64,000 nt of DNA from Bacillus_AD sp047238185 (GTDB taxonomy: Bacteria; Bacillota; Bacilli; Bacillales; DSM-1321). This document shows positions 23,864 through 32,995 of the stretch, one piece after another (positions within the stretch are counted from its first letter, which is position 1; the number at the start of each line of letters is the position of its first letter). The stretch lies in the NCBI RefSeq assembly GCF_047238185.1, contig NZ_JBDFMI010000002.1, positions 1-64,000 on the forward strand, in the 5' to 3' direction. The notes beneath the pieces were generated by a model, which saw only the letters and a list, made by a program, of their open reading frames with translations, ran no database searches and was not told where the DNA came from. Position numbers and translations under genes: made by a program.

Positions 23864-25339
23864 TTAAAACCCATTAAGGTTATTAGCCTCGACTTGCTGT
23901 ATTAAATCGGGATTCCCTACTTGTTCAGCAAAATTTTTGGCTTGTTCATTATCTCCAAGTTCTAAATATGCAGTTACAATTTGCTGCTCTTTACGACCAT
24001 TAATTTCAACCTTGTTCAAATAAGACAACATGTATTTATACTTTTTCTCTATAAAACCTACTTCAAATTCTACATTTGGATTTTTTACTTTCATGCTTTG
24101 TGATATATCGGGTAATTGATCTAATCTATTTTGTGTCAGGAGATAAGCAATTACATCATTCGCAATAATTGGAACTTCCGTTAGCAAATTTCCCAAGTCA
24201 TTTGCTTCATCGTATACTTTAACCAGTAAAGGTATATCGCTGGCTGATAAATCTAACTTGGGGACATTCTTAATTAGTTGATAAGCCTTTACATTTTCAT
24301 TTCCATAAGAATACCTATAGGCTTGTACTAATTTATTATAATATTGAGGATCTGACTTGAACATCTCAGCTTTATTTTTTTTAATATCCTGATCGCTTTT
24401 AAGATGTAATTCAGGAGCTTTTTCAACTGTAGCCACCTTTTTCTCTTTTGCTTTATCGGCTGCGTTATCAGTTCCACTTCCTGAAAATATCTTTATTAAT
24501 ACTAATAATAATGCAGCTCCAACAATCAGTGCAAGTTTAGTATTAGACATTGATCCTTTCTTTTTTTTCTTTGAATTTGGCCCCTTATTGCCCGGTGATT
24601 TACGGGGTGTATTTTTCTTAGCTGATTTACTTTTAGTAGGTTTATCTTTCTTCTTTTTAAATGTTAAATTTTTCTTACTTTGTTTTTGTTCCTCCTGAAC
24701 TTCTTCGGATTGATTTATTATATTCCCTTCATAATCGACTGCTAAAGAATCTAAATAAATAGATAAATCATCTAAATTATCTATTTTCAATAAATTTTCT
24801 ACAAAAGAAATATTATCTTGATCCGGATTAATAAAGTCTGTTCGACTTGGTTTATTAATGATGGTCTTTAGGGTGGTTAAACTAAAAATAATCAATTGTT
24901 TAACAGCTTCCAATGGCTCTGCTGGTTCATATATCTTAAAATACTCAGTTTCAAATATTATCGTTTTTAATTTTTTCTCAAACTTATCTAAAACAAAGTT
25001 ATATTTATCCCAAGAAATTGTGACTCCGTTCTCCTGGGATTGAGCAAGTCTAACTAAGGAATCAAAGTACGGCAATTTTTCTTCTAGAGACATTTGCTGT
25101 AACTGGTCAAACCCTTCGACGTGTAACAAATCATAGTATAATAGTACGTACCTATTAACAATTTGAATATCACTTGGAAGTAGATAATCGTCTGGATTAT
25201 CAATAGTTTGTAACTTCCTTTTTATATCCTTTTCTATAGCTTCTTTATTATCCGTTCCTACCTGATCAATAGGAATACGATATTTAAAGGCATTCCCTTC
25301 AATTTCAATATTTCCAAATCTATTAAATGATTTCCTCAA
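23864..25339 (-). CDS. EssB/YukC-like membrane protein in T4SS operon, 491 aa
   Basis: Layout: N-terminal cytoplasmic domain (residues 1-200), a highly charged Lys/Ser linker (KKKKDKPTKSKSAKKN), one membrane helix (about 273-290, LALIVGAALLLVLIKIF) and a C-terminal helical domain. This order, and the C-terminal pattern ending AYLELGDNEQAKNFAEQV, resemble EssB/YukC of type VII secretion, where a pseudokinase-like domain precedes the membrane helix. The assignment is by layout, not proven. TTG start. In a T4SS operon such a protein is unusual. Confidence 0.6.
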   Translation of the reverse strand: MRKSFNRFGNIEIEGNAFKYRIPIDQVGTDNKEAIEKDIKRKLQTIDNPDDYLLPSDIQIVNRYVLLYYDLLHVEGFDQLQQMSLEEKLPYFDSLVRLAQSQENGVTISWDKYNFVLDKFEKKLKTIIFETEYFKIYEPAEPLEAVKQLIIFSLTTLKTIINKPSRTDFINPDQDNISFVENLLKIDNLDDLSIYLDSLAVDYEGNIINQSEEVQEEQKQSKKNLTFKKKKDKPTKSKSAKKNTPRKSPGNKGPNSKKKKKGSMSNTKLALIVGAALLLVLIKIFSGSGTDNAADKAKEKKVATVEKAPELHLKSDQDIKKNKAEMFKSDPQYYNKLVQAYRYSYGNENVKAYQLIKNVPKLDLSASDIPLLVKVYDEANDLGNLLTEVPIIANDVIAYLLTQNRLDQLPDISQSMKVKNPNVEFEVGFIEKKYKYMLSYLNKVEINGRKEQQIVTAYLELGDNEQAKNFAEQVGNPDLIQQVEANNLNGF

Positions 25340-25363
25340 CCTTTACACTTCCTCGATTACTCT

Positions 25364-26386
25364 TTATTTTTTATAAGCCAAATAGCGAACGACTTTACCC
25401 ATTGATCTACCAGTACCTGTAGATGCTCCCAGACCGCCTAGCATAGATGGAATAACTAAAGCAAGGAATAGGAATACCAATGATAAGAAAAATCCTACTA
25501 TTGGAGTTGAGATTCTTGGTAATGATTGCACAAAACCGAGCTGTCCGGTTAGAGCAGCCATCCCCAACATAAACATTAGCGATTGACAGAACAATGTGAC
25601 AACGTTGTTAATAATCAATCGTAGCCATAAAGAAAAGTAATCATATTCCTCATTTACACCCGTTGGGATCGCAATTGGACCGACTACATACAGGAATCCG
25701 AATAAGCAAAACCGATACACTAGAGCAATTAAAAAAACGATATTGACCAGCCCAATGACTAAAGTAAATGCAATGGAATAGTTTGGTGAATTCACAAAAA
25801 TCATCATTAAAAGATCATCTTTACTTAATCCGGCATCTAATAAGCTTGATACAGCTAAATTTTGTATATTCAATATGTAATCAAATATTGGTGTATACAA
25901 TGCTAAAAATATAGTACATACAATAGTTTTTAATAATTTGTCATTATATGTTTCTGGTAAATCATCCGGTGAACCGAGTCTTTTTGCCACTGCAGCCATA
26001 ATCTGCCACAATAAAAATATTGTTAGCATTGTATAAGATAAGCTGGATAAAGCTTTTTTATATTGCTGGAATTTTTCATCTTTTACTATGAGATCCGGTT
26101 CTAAGACTAATAACTTTGTTCCTTCGGCAATAACATTTGTAATACCAATGACAGGCTCGTATTGAAAGGCGTTAATATGGCAAGATAGATCCGTAAATCC
26201 ACAATCAAAGGAGTTTGTTTCACTATCGAATGCCTTAATAAACTTTATCTGAGATTTTGAAAATCCTTTATCTTCAAAATCCGATTCATGTTTTTTATAA
26301 AAATCTCCTTTTTCCGCAAAGACAGGAGAAGCTATAGACAAGATTGCAAATAAAAAAATCATAAAACTGGCAAGCCATTTTTTCAT
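25364..26386 (-). CDS. VirB6/TrbL-like T4SS channel protein, 340 aa
   Basis: Polytopic inner-channel component of the conjugation machine. Signal-like N-terminus (MKKWLASFMIFLFAILSIAS), an external region to about residue 100 with the pair CGFTDLSC, then at least five membrane helices and the conserved-looking YVVGPIAIPTG stretch near residue 235. The C-terminus is Gly/Ser-rich (GGLGASTGTGRSMG). Its place downstream of virB4, hydrolase and virB8-like genes matches Gram-positive T4SS operons. Confidence 0.82.
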   Translation of the reverse strand: MKKWLASFMIFLFAILSIASPVFAEKGDFYKKHESDFEDKGFSKSQIKFIKAFDSETNSFDCGFTDLSCHINAFQYEPVIGITNVIAEGTKLLVLEPDLIVKDEKFQQYKKALSSLSYTMLTIFLLWQIMAAVAKRLGSPDDLPETYNDKLLKTIVCTIFLALYTPIFDYILNIQNLAVSSLLDAGLSKDDLLMMIFVNSPNYSIAFTLVIGLVNIVFLIALVYRFCLFGFLYVVGPIAIPTGVNEEYDYFSLWLRLIINNVVTLFCQSLMFMLGMAALTGQLGFVQSLPRISTPIVGFFLSLVFLFLALVIPSMLGGLGASTGTGRSMGKVVRYLAYKK

Positions 26387-26387
26387 A

Positions 26388-26636
26388 TTAAAACACTCCC
26401 GTTATAAGCAAATACACGAAAAAAAACGCTATAACAAAGGGTATATAAAAAACTAATCCTAACAGCATTACATAGTCCTTTTTGACTTTATATAGCATTT
26501 CTTTTTTTGGCTCTACATTATGCTTGCTTATAAAATTTTCTCTAAATATTTCAACTTTTTTATTCGCTATGCTATCTCTTTTTTTTAACAGTTTCTCTTG
26601 TAGTGAAAACAGATTGGATATTATATTGTTAATCAT
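26388..26636 (-). CDS. Small T4SS-associated membrane protein, 82 aa
   Basis: Cytoplasmic basic helix followed by one C-terminal membrane segment (YVMLLGLVFYIPFVIAFFFVYLLI). It overlaps the upstream gene's stop by 4 bp and ends 1 bp before the virB6-like gene, so it is embedded in the operon. Unknown specific role. Confidence 0.68.
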   Translation of the reverse strand: MINNIISNLFSLQEKLLKKRDSIANKKVEIFRENFISKHNVEPKKEMLYKVKKDYVMLLGLVFYIPFVIAFFFVYLLITGVF

Positions 26637-27202
26637 TTATTTGGCTCCTTTTTAGAGAGCTGAGAGTTTAAATAATCATCCATATTGTCGTGGATCTGAT
26701 ATAACTGATAGGAATTAACTTTATAAGTAGTCTCTTCTTTTTCTTTTATCCAATTAATATCTGTAGATAAAAAGAGTACATGTTGATCTATGGTCCCATG
26801 TTCTTCATTATCTAATGGGCTTTTATACATGACTTTATATAGTACGACTGAATGAGCTTCATTCGCTGATAATTTTTCTGTTGATATACTGAGTATTTTA
26901 ATTTCTTGATCATTTTTAATATCTGCACTTTCTAATTTACCTGTGTTTTCAAGTGCTTTTTTATATTGATCTTTTAGCTTCTTTATAAAAAAACTCGATG
27001 GCTTGCCGTTATGAATAGCCTGGATAAATTTTTCTGCTTTTTTATTGATTGAAGGAATTTCTTTCTCAGATTGGGCAATACCTTTCCAATGTTCAATTTG
27101 ACCTTCTAAGTCCGATTGTTTAGAGTGCAATCGGACTGAGACAATCAAAAGAACTAACGCTATTATGCTTACTAAAAGTAAAAGCCAGTTCTTATTATTC
27201 AA
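26633..27202 (-). CDS. VirB8/TcpC-like T4SS protein, 189 aa
   Basis: TTG start after AGGAGCG. One N-terminal membrane helix (WLLLLVSIIALVLLIVSV), a short coiled coil, then a predicted NTF2-like beta domain (residues 60-180) with the KVMYKSPLDNEEHGTIDQHVLFL strands. This is the layout of VirB8-type scaffold proteins in Gram-positive conjugation systems. It overlaps the wall hydrolase gene by 8 bp. Confidence 0.72.
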   Translation of the reverse strand: MNNKNWLLLLVSIIALVLLIVSVRLHSKQSDLEGQIEHWKGIAQSEKEIPSINKKAEKFIQAIHNGKPSSFFIKKLKDQYKKALENTGKLESADIKNDQEIKILSISTEKLSANEAHSVVLYKVMYKSPLDNEEHGTIDQHVLFLSTDINWIKEKEETTYKVNSYQLYQIHDNMDDYLNSQLSKKEPNK

Positions 27203-28238
27203 TTTTTTTCGCTCCTTCTAAATAAGGGAGTGGATCTATTCGTTCTCCATACGGCCTTCCGAGTTGAATTTCAAAGTGCAAATGGGTTCCTTTTGCGGCC
27301 CCGGTTTCCCCACATGTACCGACTTGTTGGCCTGCTTGGACTTGTTCCCCCACTCTTACCAACACATCTTCCATATGACCATACAAGGTATATTTATCCC
27401 CATGTTTTAAAACCACATGATGACCATAGCCACTACCGTACCCATCCGGTATAGCATAAGCAACTTCTCCGGTCATTGCTGCCTTTATAGTGTCACCTTT
27501 ATTACAAGCTAAATCCTGCCCTTTATGGAATTCTTGAGAACCGTCAAATGGATCTACACGCCAGCCGAAATTACTTGTCTTATTAATGGTAGGAGTAGGT
27601 AAAACCATATCTCCATCAAGTCCTGCAACCGTACAGTTCATTGTTAGACCACCTAATTCTGCAGTTATTGATGTTACAGTAGGTATCCAATTAGCATTAA
27701 GGTTATTGGGATCATTTTCAGCTCCAATAGGTGCATATTTGTTACCAATCTGATCAATAGTCACCAGACCTTTAGAAATGTATAACCTATACAAATTGCC
27801 AGCCATATAGTCTATACCTTCCTCTAAAGAAGCAAACACTCTCACAGTTTGCCAATTAGTAGCTGGGTCCATAATTCCCCCAGGATTGTTTTTATTATTA
27901 ACTGCATTAGAAGTTCCTCTGCCAGTTTCACTAAAAGCAATAGCAGCTAATAAAACAGGATCTACTTGATGTTTTTCGCCTGCTTCTATAAATGCATCGG
28001 CATATCCAGCAAAAGCGCCAGCGCTATTCAGCGTTTTTTCAAAGGACTCTCTATTTAAACCAGAAGAACTACAAGATACAGCGCCAGAGCCTTCACTTTT
28101 TGAGCCACTTCCCATAAACGCTACCATTGCAGCACCCACTATGAGAAAAACCAGTAGTGCTACTATTAAAATAAAAAATAGCACTACAGGATTTTTTAAT
28201 AACAGTCCAATTCCAGCACCCTTTATTCGATCATTCAT
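27195..28238 (-). CDS. Bifunctional cell-wall hydrolase (VirB1/CwlT-like), glucosaminidase + M23 peptidase, 347 aa
   Basis: Opens the peptidoglycan for the transfer channel. One membrane helix (VVLFFILIVALLVFLIVGA), then a muramidase/glucosaminidase-type domain (residues about 75-200; HQVDPVLLAAIAFSETGRG with the candidate catalytic glutamate, NNPGGI), then an M23 endopeptidase (about 215-335) with HKGQD and HLHFE zinc ligands. ICEBs1 CwlT also pairs two lytic domains, but with an NlpC/P60 domain instead of M23. Confidence 0.88.
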   Translation of the reverse strand: MNDRIKGAGIGLLLKNPVVLFFILIVALLVFLIVGAAMVAFMGSGSKSEGSGAVSCSSSGLNRESFEKTLNSAGAFAGYADAFIEAGEKHQVDPVLLAAIAFSETGRGTSNAVNNKNNPGGIMDPATNWQTVRVFASLEEGIDYMAGNLYRLYISKGLVTIDQIGNKYAPIGAENDPNNLNANWIPTVTSITAELGGLTMNCTVAGLDGDMVLPTPTINKTSNFGWRVDPFDGSQEFHKGQDLACNKGDTIKAAMTGEVAYAIPDGYGSGYGHHVVLKHGDKYTLYGHMEDVLVRVGEQVQAGQQVGTCGETGAAKGTHLHFEIQLGRPYGERIDPLPYLEGAKKIE

Positions 28239-28255
28239 GCTAACACCTCAAATTA

Positions 28256-30139
28256 TTAAGCAACTGGAATTTCATCAATTTTTTTATTATCAAACCATAT
28301 AGCAGCTTCCACATCGGTTAACTTCACATTACATTGGACTTTTTTAGAGCCAACAAACAAGATTCCTTTTCCAGCCTGTTCTTTTTTATTTCCTTCTCGA
28401 ACTGTAAGAATAGACTTTTCTTTTTCGGAGAATGTATGAGATAAATTGCTTTCTAAAAAGGCAATTTCTGATTCTTGCATCGGTAGGTACATTCTTTGTA
28501 CGGATTGATTTATAACTGCTTCACCGTAATTTCTATGCCCATCTACAGCAGATAAAAAGTCTTTGATAGACTGTGTTGCTGTAGATACACCTACATTAAA
28601 GGACCGCAACACTTTTAACATAAAATATAATTGCTGCATGGCCAGTGGGATTTTGGGATCTGCAATAACGTGACACTCGTCAAAATAGAGCTGGGTATCC
28701 TTCCCGTCACCATTAATAACTGTATAAGTCATATGTGACATAATTAAGTAGTATATGATTCTTTGAATTTTCTCGTTTTGCTGGAAAGCTAGTGTGTCAT
28801 AAGTAACTAGATCGTTATAGACGTTTACATTTGTATGTCCATTAAATAATTCAGAATAGCTGCCAGTAATGTATACTTGAATTCCCATATGAAATTTTTC
28901 AATATATTGATAGCGATTCAAGTTATCAGCCTTTAAATTATCAATAACTTTGTTAAAGTCCGATAATGTAGGATAATCCTCGTATTTTAAATTTGAGAAC
29001 TTGGTCTCTTTTGTAATGCCTTTGATGGTATAGGTTTCTTCAATCAATTCATTAATAATGTTTTCTTCAAGATCATTCATATCAGGATACATAAGTTTAA
29101 AAGTAATAACTAAAGAAGGAATCTTATCATAAATAGGATTTTCGGAATTGATATATTCATCAGTTTCTACTTGATATTTCCCTCTAGGTAGATCAAACAT
29201 ATTCAATCTGCTTCCACCAGTCATAGAAAATCGAATCCATTCTCCACCCATATTCTTGAATTTTTCTCCGAATTCACCTTTTGGATCATTTACAGCTATC
29301 CTTGTACCAGCACCCCATTTTTTTGCCATATCAGCAAACATGGATGTACTTTTACCAACACCGGATATGCCGATGTAAAACTTATGTTTGTTTAATAACT
29401 GGCTATCATCCACTAAAATAACATTCTTTGTTTTTCCGTTAATACCAACAAAGACACCATCTTCATCGAACATTTCATTTTCGTGAAACGGGAAAAAATA
29501 AGAGACAGCTTCTGAATTCATCATGCGTGAAGTCAATTCCGGTATTTTATTTTTGCCGAGTGGTAGAAAAGATTCAAAGGCATCAAAAGCCCTCATATCA
29601 GGATTATGTGCTGTACCGATTGGTCCAATTTGAGATTTTACAATTTGAGTCAAACGGTCCAGTTCTTTAAGAGATGGAGCATTCAAATGAACTAGCATAT
29701 GAACGTCATACATTACGTCACTTCCACTAGCAAGCTCTCTAATAACCATGCCAGCGCTATCCATCTGAACTTGAGCATCTACTTTACTTGCTTCGTCCAA
29801 ATTCGCATCAACAACTTTTTTCTTACCTTGTTTGATGGCCTGTCCTAACTGTTGCCGAATAACACCAGAATTTTTCCGTTCAAAATGATACGTAATACTA
29901 ACGTTACTGCTTAGTTCGCTTAATTCTTGAATATCTTCCTGGGATAATACTGTAGCAAAATCGACCACTACCAATGTACGAGTAAAATTAGAACCAAGCT
30001 GTACATAATTGACTTCTTCTTTTATATAACTTGGTGATAAAGCAGTCAGTAGATATTGATCATATTCGCCAATCGTCTGTTCAAAATCGTCTTCCTCATT
30101 CTTTTTCTTAGCGAAAGGCCACATGTTCAAAAAGCCCAT
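28256..30139 (-). CDS. VirB4-family conjugation ATPase, 627 aa
   Basis: Powers T4SS assembly and transfer. Walker A GISGVGKST lies at about residues 256-264 and Walker B LYFDECHVI at about 480, followed by the ATQSIKDFLSA segment typical of VirB4/ConE. GGAGGTGG precedes the ATG. The N-terminal region usually found in VirB4 proteins is short here; the upstream gene seems to carry part of it. Central gene of the minus-strand T4SS operon. Confidence 0.93.
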   Translation of the reverse strand: MGFLNMWPFAKKKNEEDDFEQTIGEYDQYLLTALSPSYIKEEVNYVQLGSNFTRTLVVVDFATVLSQEDIQELSELSSNVSITYHFERKNSGVIRQQLGQAIKQGKKKVVDANLDEASKVDAQVQMDSAGMVIRELASGSDVMYDVHMLVHLNAPSLKELDRLTQIVKSQIGPIGTAHNPDMRAFDAFESFLPLGKNKIPELTSRMMNSEAVSYFFPFHENEMFDEDGVFVGINGKTKNVILVDDSQLLNKHKFYIGISGVGKSTSMFADMAKKWGAGTRIAVNDPKGEFGEKFKNMGGEWIRFSMTGGSRLNMFDLPRGKYQVETDEYINSENPIYDKIPSLVITFKLMYPDMNDLEENIINELIEETYTIKGITKETKFSNLKYEDYPTLSDFNKVIDNLKADNLNRYQYIEKFHMGIQVYITGSYSELFNGHTNVNVYNDLVTYDTLAFQQNEKIQRIIYYLIMSHMTYTVINGDGKDTQLYFDECHVIADPKIPLAMQQLYFMLKVLRSFNVGVSTATQSIKDFLSAVDGHRNYGEAVINQSVQRMYLPMQESEIAFLESNLSHTFSEKEKSILTVREGNKKEQAGKGILFVGSKKVQCNVKLTDVEAAIWFDNKKIDEIPVA

Positions 30140-30150
30140 ATATCCACCTC

Positions 30151-31191
30151 CTATGAAATGTTTTCTTTCAATTGTCTTTGCAATGTATCTATTAATTGTT
30201 GTGCTGATTCTTCGCCTACCGTTACATTAGATCTATTAGATGCCCGATCACCAATATAACTACCGATTGCTACAGCATTATCATAATCAATACATGTGTA
30301 AATTAATTTTGATAATTGTTCATTATTCAGTTGGTTAATACGCAATGTTGTATAATCTAAAACCATACTTTCTAATTTTGAGATTAATAACTTTGATTTT
30401 TGATCAATGTCGTCTAAAGCCCGATCTCTATCGTTACCAATTTTCACACGCAAAATGACATATCTTTTCCTTGTTACTAAATCTGTAGACTTTTGGATAT
30501 TTTCTACAAATTTCGAATAACTACGATTCAACAATCTTTTGGTAGTGTTTTGCTCATTTTTTGTTTTGCTTTCAGTAACTTGGATATGTCGAGATAGATT
30601 AATAGGCTGCGCAATCTGAGAAAATTGTATATCTTTAAGAAAATTTGTGGTATTCATGAATACCTTAAATGCATCAAGGGCCGACCTTTTTTCAGGACGA
30701 TTGGCTAAAGACAAGTTTACACTGGAAACCTCAAAGACTCTTACAAAGTGATTGTCATTTGTTTCATAACAATCGGCATATGTCGTTTTTATCCCGATTT
30801 TTCTTCGAGCATCGTTTTTCTCACTCATTTGAAGTTCTCCTTTTTTATAGAAAAACTCTTTTACTCTTTTTTTATATTTGTATTTCCATAAAACACTGTA
30901 TTGTAGCAGTGTTATTTCCTTCCGGACCGGGTGTTTAATTGACTGGAACACCACAATGGCGATGGTAGGTGCAAAAGCTATCGTAAGTGTGACCTTGCCA
31001 AGCATTCCACCTAGATATAAAAAGATAGTGGCCAAAATTGAAAACAATAGAAATGGCACATAATACGCCAAATCAATAAAGGCCACTTTACCTATTAAGT
31101 ATCTCTTTGTATCAATCGGTACAGGAAGTTCTACTTTCAATTCATTTCTTAATTGTTCCTTTCGCTCGTAAGCAATATTACGAGAAAGCAT
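30151..31191 (-). CDS. VirB3/PrgI-like membrane protein fused to VirB4 N-terminal-like domain, 346 aa
   Basis: Two membrane helices near the N-terminus (LAYYVPFLLFSILATIFLYL and VTLTIAFAPTIAIVVF, residues about 38-88) in the VirB3/PrgI style, followed by a soluble domain (FVRVFEVSSVNLSLANRPE; YVILRVKIGNDRDRALDDI) like the region that precedes the ATPase in VirB4. It is immediately upstream of the virB4 gene, 11 bp away, so VirB4 appears split between two chains. Confidence 0.68.
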   Translation of the reverse strand: MLSRNIAYERKEQLRNELKVELPVPIDTKRYLIGKVAFIDLAYYVPFLLFSILATIFLYLGGMLGKVTLTIAFAPTIAIVVFQSIKHPVRKEITLLQYSVLWKYKYKKRVKEFFYKKGELQMSEKNDARRKIGIKTTYADCYETNDNHFVRVFEVSSVNLSLANRPEKRSALDAFKVFMNTTNFLKDIQFSQIAQPINLSRHIQVTESKTKNEQNTTKRLLNRSYSKFVENIQKSTDLVTRKRYVILRVKIGNDRDRALDDIDQKSKLLISKLESMVLDYTTLRINQLNNEQLSKLIYTCIDYDNAVAIGSYIGDRASNRSNVTVGEESAQQLIDTLQRQLKENIS

Positions 31192-31221
31192 TTCCTCACC
31201 TCATTCGCAAAGGCTTATAGA

Positions 31222-31497
31222 TTAAGCGAGTAGTGATTTTACCCAAGTAACGATGATTGGTCCCAATACAAAGATTACAAGGCCAGCAATACACATCATC
31301 AATCCTTTTTGGAAACGTGGAGCATTTTCTTCGCTTCCTCTCCAAGCCATAGCAGCACAAATGATAATACCAATAATAAAAATTGTAATAAAAGTGTTTG
31401 TGATATTTGATTGTAAAGTATTAAGTAAAGTTTTGATTTTATCAAATGGATTGGCTGCTGCAGCTTCACCTAATACAAGATTCTTTAAACCATACAT
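31222..31497 (-). CDS. VirB2-like pilin/T4SS subunit, 91 aa
   Basis: Two hydrophobic helices (TFITIFIIGIIICAAMAW and KGLMMCIAGLVIFVLGPIIVTW) separated by a short polar loop (RGSEENAPRFQ) after an amphipathic N-terminus: the VirB2/TrbC layout. ATG at 31497 is placed 8 bp after AGGAGG; an in-frame start at 31521 overlaps that site. First gene of the T4SS operon. Confidence 0.8.
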   Translation of the reverse strand: MYGLKNLVLGEAAAANPFDKIKTLLNTLQSNITNTFITIFIIGIIICAAMAWRGSEENAPRFQKGLMMCIAGLVIFVLGPIIVTWVKSLLA

Positions 31498-31527
31498 GAA
31501 TATTTCCTCCTTTCTAACCATGATAAA

Positions 31528-31579
31528 AAGCCTATATAGGCTTCAAAATTATTATAGTATTCCTGTAGATAAATGACAA
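31528..31579 (-). promoter_or_regulatory. T4SS operon promoter with palindrome in leader
   Basis: On the minus strand TTGTCA (31574-31579) and TATAAT (31551-31556) are separated by exactly 17 bp. Immediately downstream, at 31528-31543, AAGCCTATATAGGCTT forms a perfect 16-bp palindrome at the expected transcription start, a plausible operator for control of transfer genes. No TGTTTT dyad is present here. Confidence 0.7.
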
Positions 31580-31652
31580 CTAAAATTTGTAAATAGAAGT
31601 AAGAACTGGTTGGAATACCATTATTAAAGAATAATAGTATTAAGCAAGTGTA

Positions 31653-31880
31653 GGGTATCAATTCTTGATAGGCGAGGGGTATCAATTTTTGACAGGCAAA
31701 GTATCAGTTTTTGACAGGCCAGGGGTATCAGTTTTTGACAGGCGAATTTATGCACAAGGAAATTGTAATTTAGGGGATAAATAGGGGTATCAAAAATTGA
31801 CAGACCGGGGTATCAGTTTTTGATAGGCGATAAATAGGGGTATCAATTTTTGATAGAGGGAGGTGTCAAAAATTGATAGG
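31653..31880. other. Iteron array, probable plasmid origin of replication
   Basis: Eight copies of a roughly 22-bp unit (GGGGTATCAATTTTTGACAGG and variants) start near 31653, 31676, 31700, 31721, 31783, 31806, 31836 and 31862. They form two groups of four separated by about 40 bp of AT-rich DNA with TTATGCACA, close to a DnaA box. The core is itself dyad-like (TATCA-n5-TGATA). The array lies 70 bp beyond the 3' end of rep. Binding by the initiator is the natural reading. Confidence 0.82.
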
Positions 31881-31921
31881 AAAGAATATATATCTTTAAG
31901 AAAATCTTTTAAATAATAATA

Positions 31922-31955
31922 AAAAAACCTCTGAATATAATAATTCAAAGGTTTA
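31922..31955 (-). terminator. Terminator of rep
   Basis: On the minus strand AACCTTTGAA pairs with TTCAGAGGTT, followed by a run of seven T residues. It protects the iterons from rep transcription. Confidence 0.75.
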
Positions 31956-32948
31956 CTCATTTCCTATATTAATGATTTTAATGTCTAGTATTTTTATATC
32001 TAAATGAACTAAGGATTCATGCAATAAATCTTTATACCTATTATTAATCCAATCTGCAGTAAATTGATTTAAACAATATGCTGAGAGAACATCTTCTCTA
32101 AGTTTAAATAAAGTATCTTTAAACCATGTTTCAAAAGAAGGCTTGGAAAGCTTAATTTCCATGTATTCTTTTATTGCTTTAGTAATAAATTCATCTTCAT
32201 TTGTCATTGTCTCTTTAATGGAATCATTAGTTGCAGAAACACGTTTTATTGATCTTTTAGATTCTACTAACTTTCCAGATTCAATGAATTCGTCATATAT
32301 TTGATGATAATTAATTCTATTTGCAAGATTGTCAGGATCATAACCAGACATATAATCTTTCATAAATTTATCATGAGCATTTTGTAATTTATCCGGCAAT
32401 TGATTATATAGTTCCTTTGGCAAAAAAGGAACCTTTCTGCGAACCTTAAATAGTGGTGCATCATCCATCTTTTTATTTTTGCCGTTTTCTTTATCTGCAG
32501 CAGCAGCCACACGATTAAAGCGAAAAATAAATCCATACTCTTCAAGTTTAGAAAGCCATGATTTTAACGTGTTCTTGGTAAAGCCTGTATGAGCTTCTAA
32601 TGTAGCCAGGGCAGGATAACAATAATCTTTGCCATAACAATAGCTTTTCAGAGTAACAAAAAGGGAGAGTCCCTGTGACTTAATAAATGGTTGCCAAAAA
32701 TGAATCAAATAGTTATGTACGATGGTAAAATGACTATCTTCAAAATGTAGATATTCTCCATGACCATCCAAATTAAAACTTAATACATCTTCTTCTTTAA
32801 AATAAACTCTGTTTCTAACGCTGTCTAAATACGTAAATTCTTTGTATTCACCGTCTTTTTGTTTAACAAATCTATTTTTTTCGAGTTTAGTATCTTCTTT
32901 TACAACTCGATAATAGATCAAAGGTGAACTTGGCTGTGTATCTGTCAT
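31953..32948 (-). CDS. Plasmid replication initiator with winged-helix and DnaA-N-like domains, 331 aa
   Basis: The N-terminal half has the winged-helix pattern of Firmicutes plasmid initiators (YCYPALATLEAHTGFTKNTLKSWLSKLEEYGFIFRF, residues about 110-150). The C-terminal part (SKPSFETWFKDTLFKLREDVLSAYCLNQFTADWINNRY, about 270-310) resembles DnaA domain I, which recruits the helicase loader. Such a Rep would bind the nearby iterons and recruit DnaB. AGGTAAGG precedes the ATG. A long leader with a hairpin suggests control by antisense RNA. Confidence 0.83.
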   Translation of the reverse strand: MTDTQPSSPLIYYRVVKEDTKLEKNRFVKQKDGEYKEFTYLDSVRNRVYFKEEDVLSFNLDGHGEYLHFEDSHFTIVHNYLIHFWQPFIKSQGLSLFVTLKSYCYGKDYCYPALATLEAHTGFTKNTLKSWLSKLEEYGFIFRFNRVAAAADKENGKNKKMDDAPLFKVRRKVPFLPKELYNQLPDKLQNAHDKFMKDYMSGYDPDNLANRINYHQIYDEFIESGKLVESKRSIKRVSATNDSIKETMTNEDEFITKAIKEYMEIKLSKPSFETWFKDTLFKLREDVLSAYCLNQFTADWINNRYKDLLHESLVHLDIKILDIKIINIGNE

Positions 32949-32995
32949 ATCCTTACCTCCACTTCTACCCGGTGGTATAAAGTTGGGGGTTTATA

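Noticed and set aside
31653..31880. CRISPR-like short repeats
   Set aside because: Spacing is irregular and very short, units are dyad-like, and the position beside rep fits iterons.
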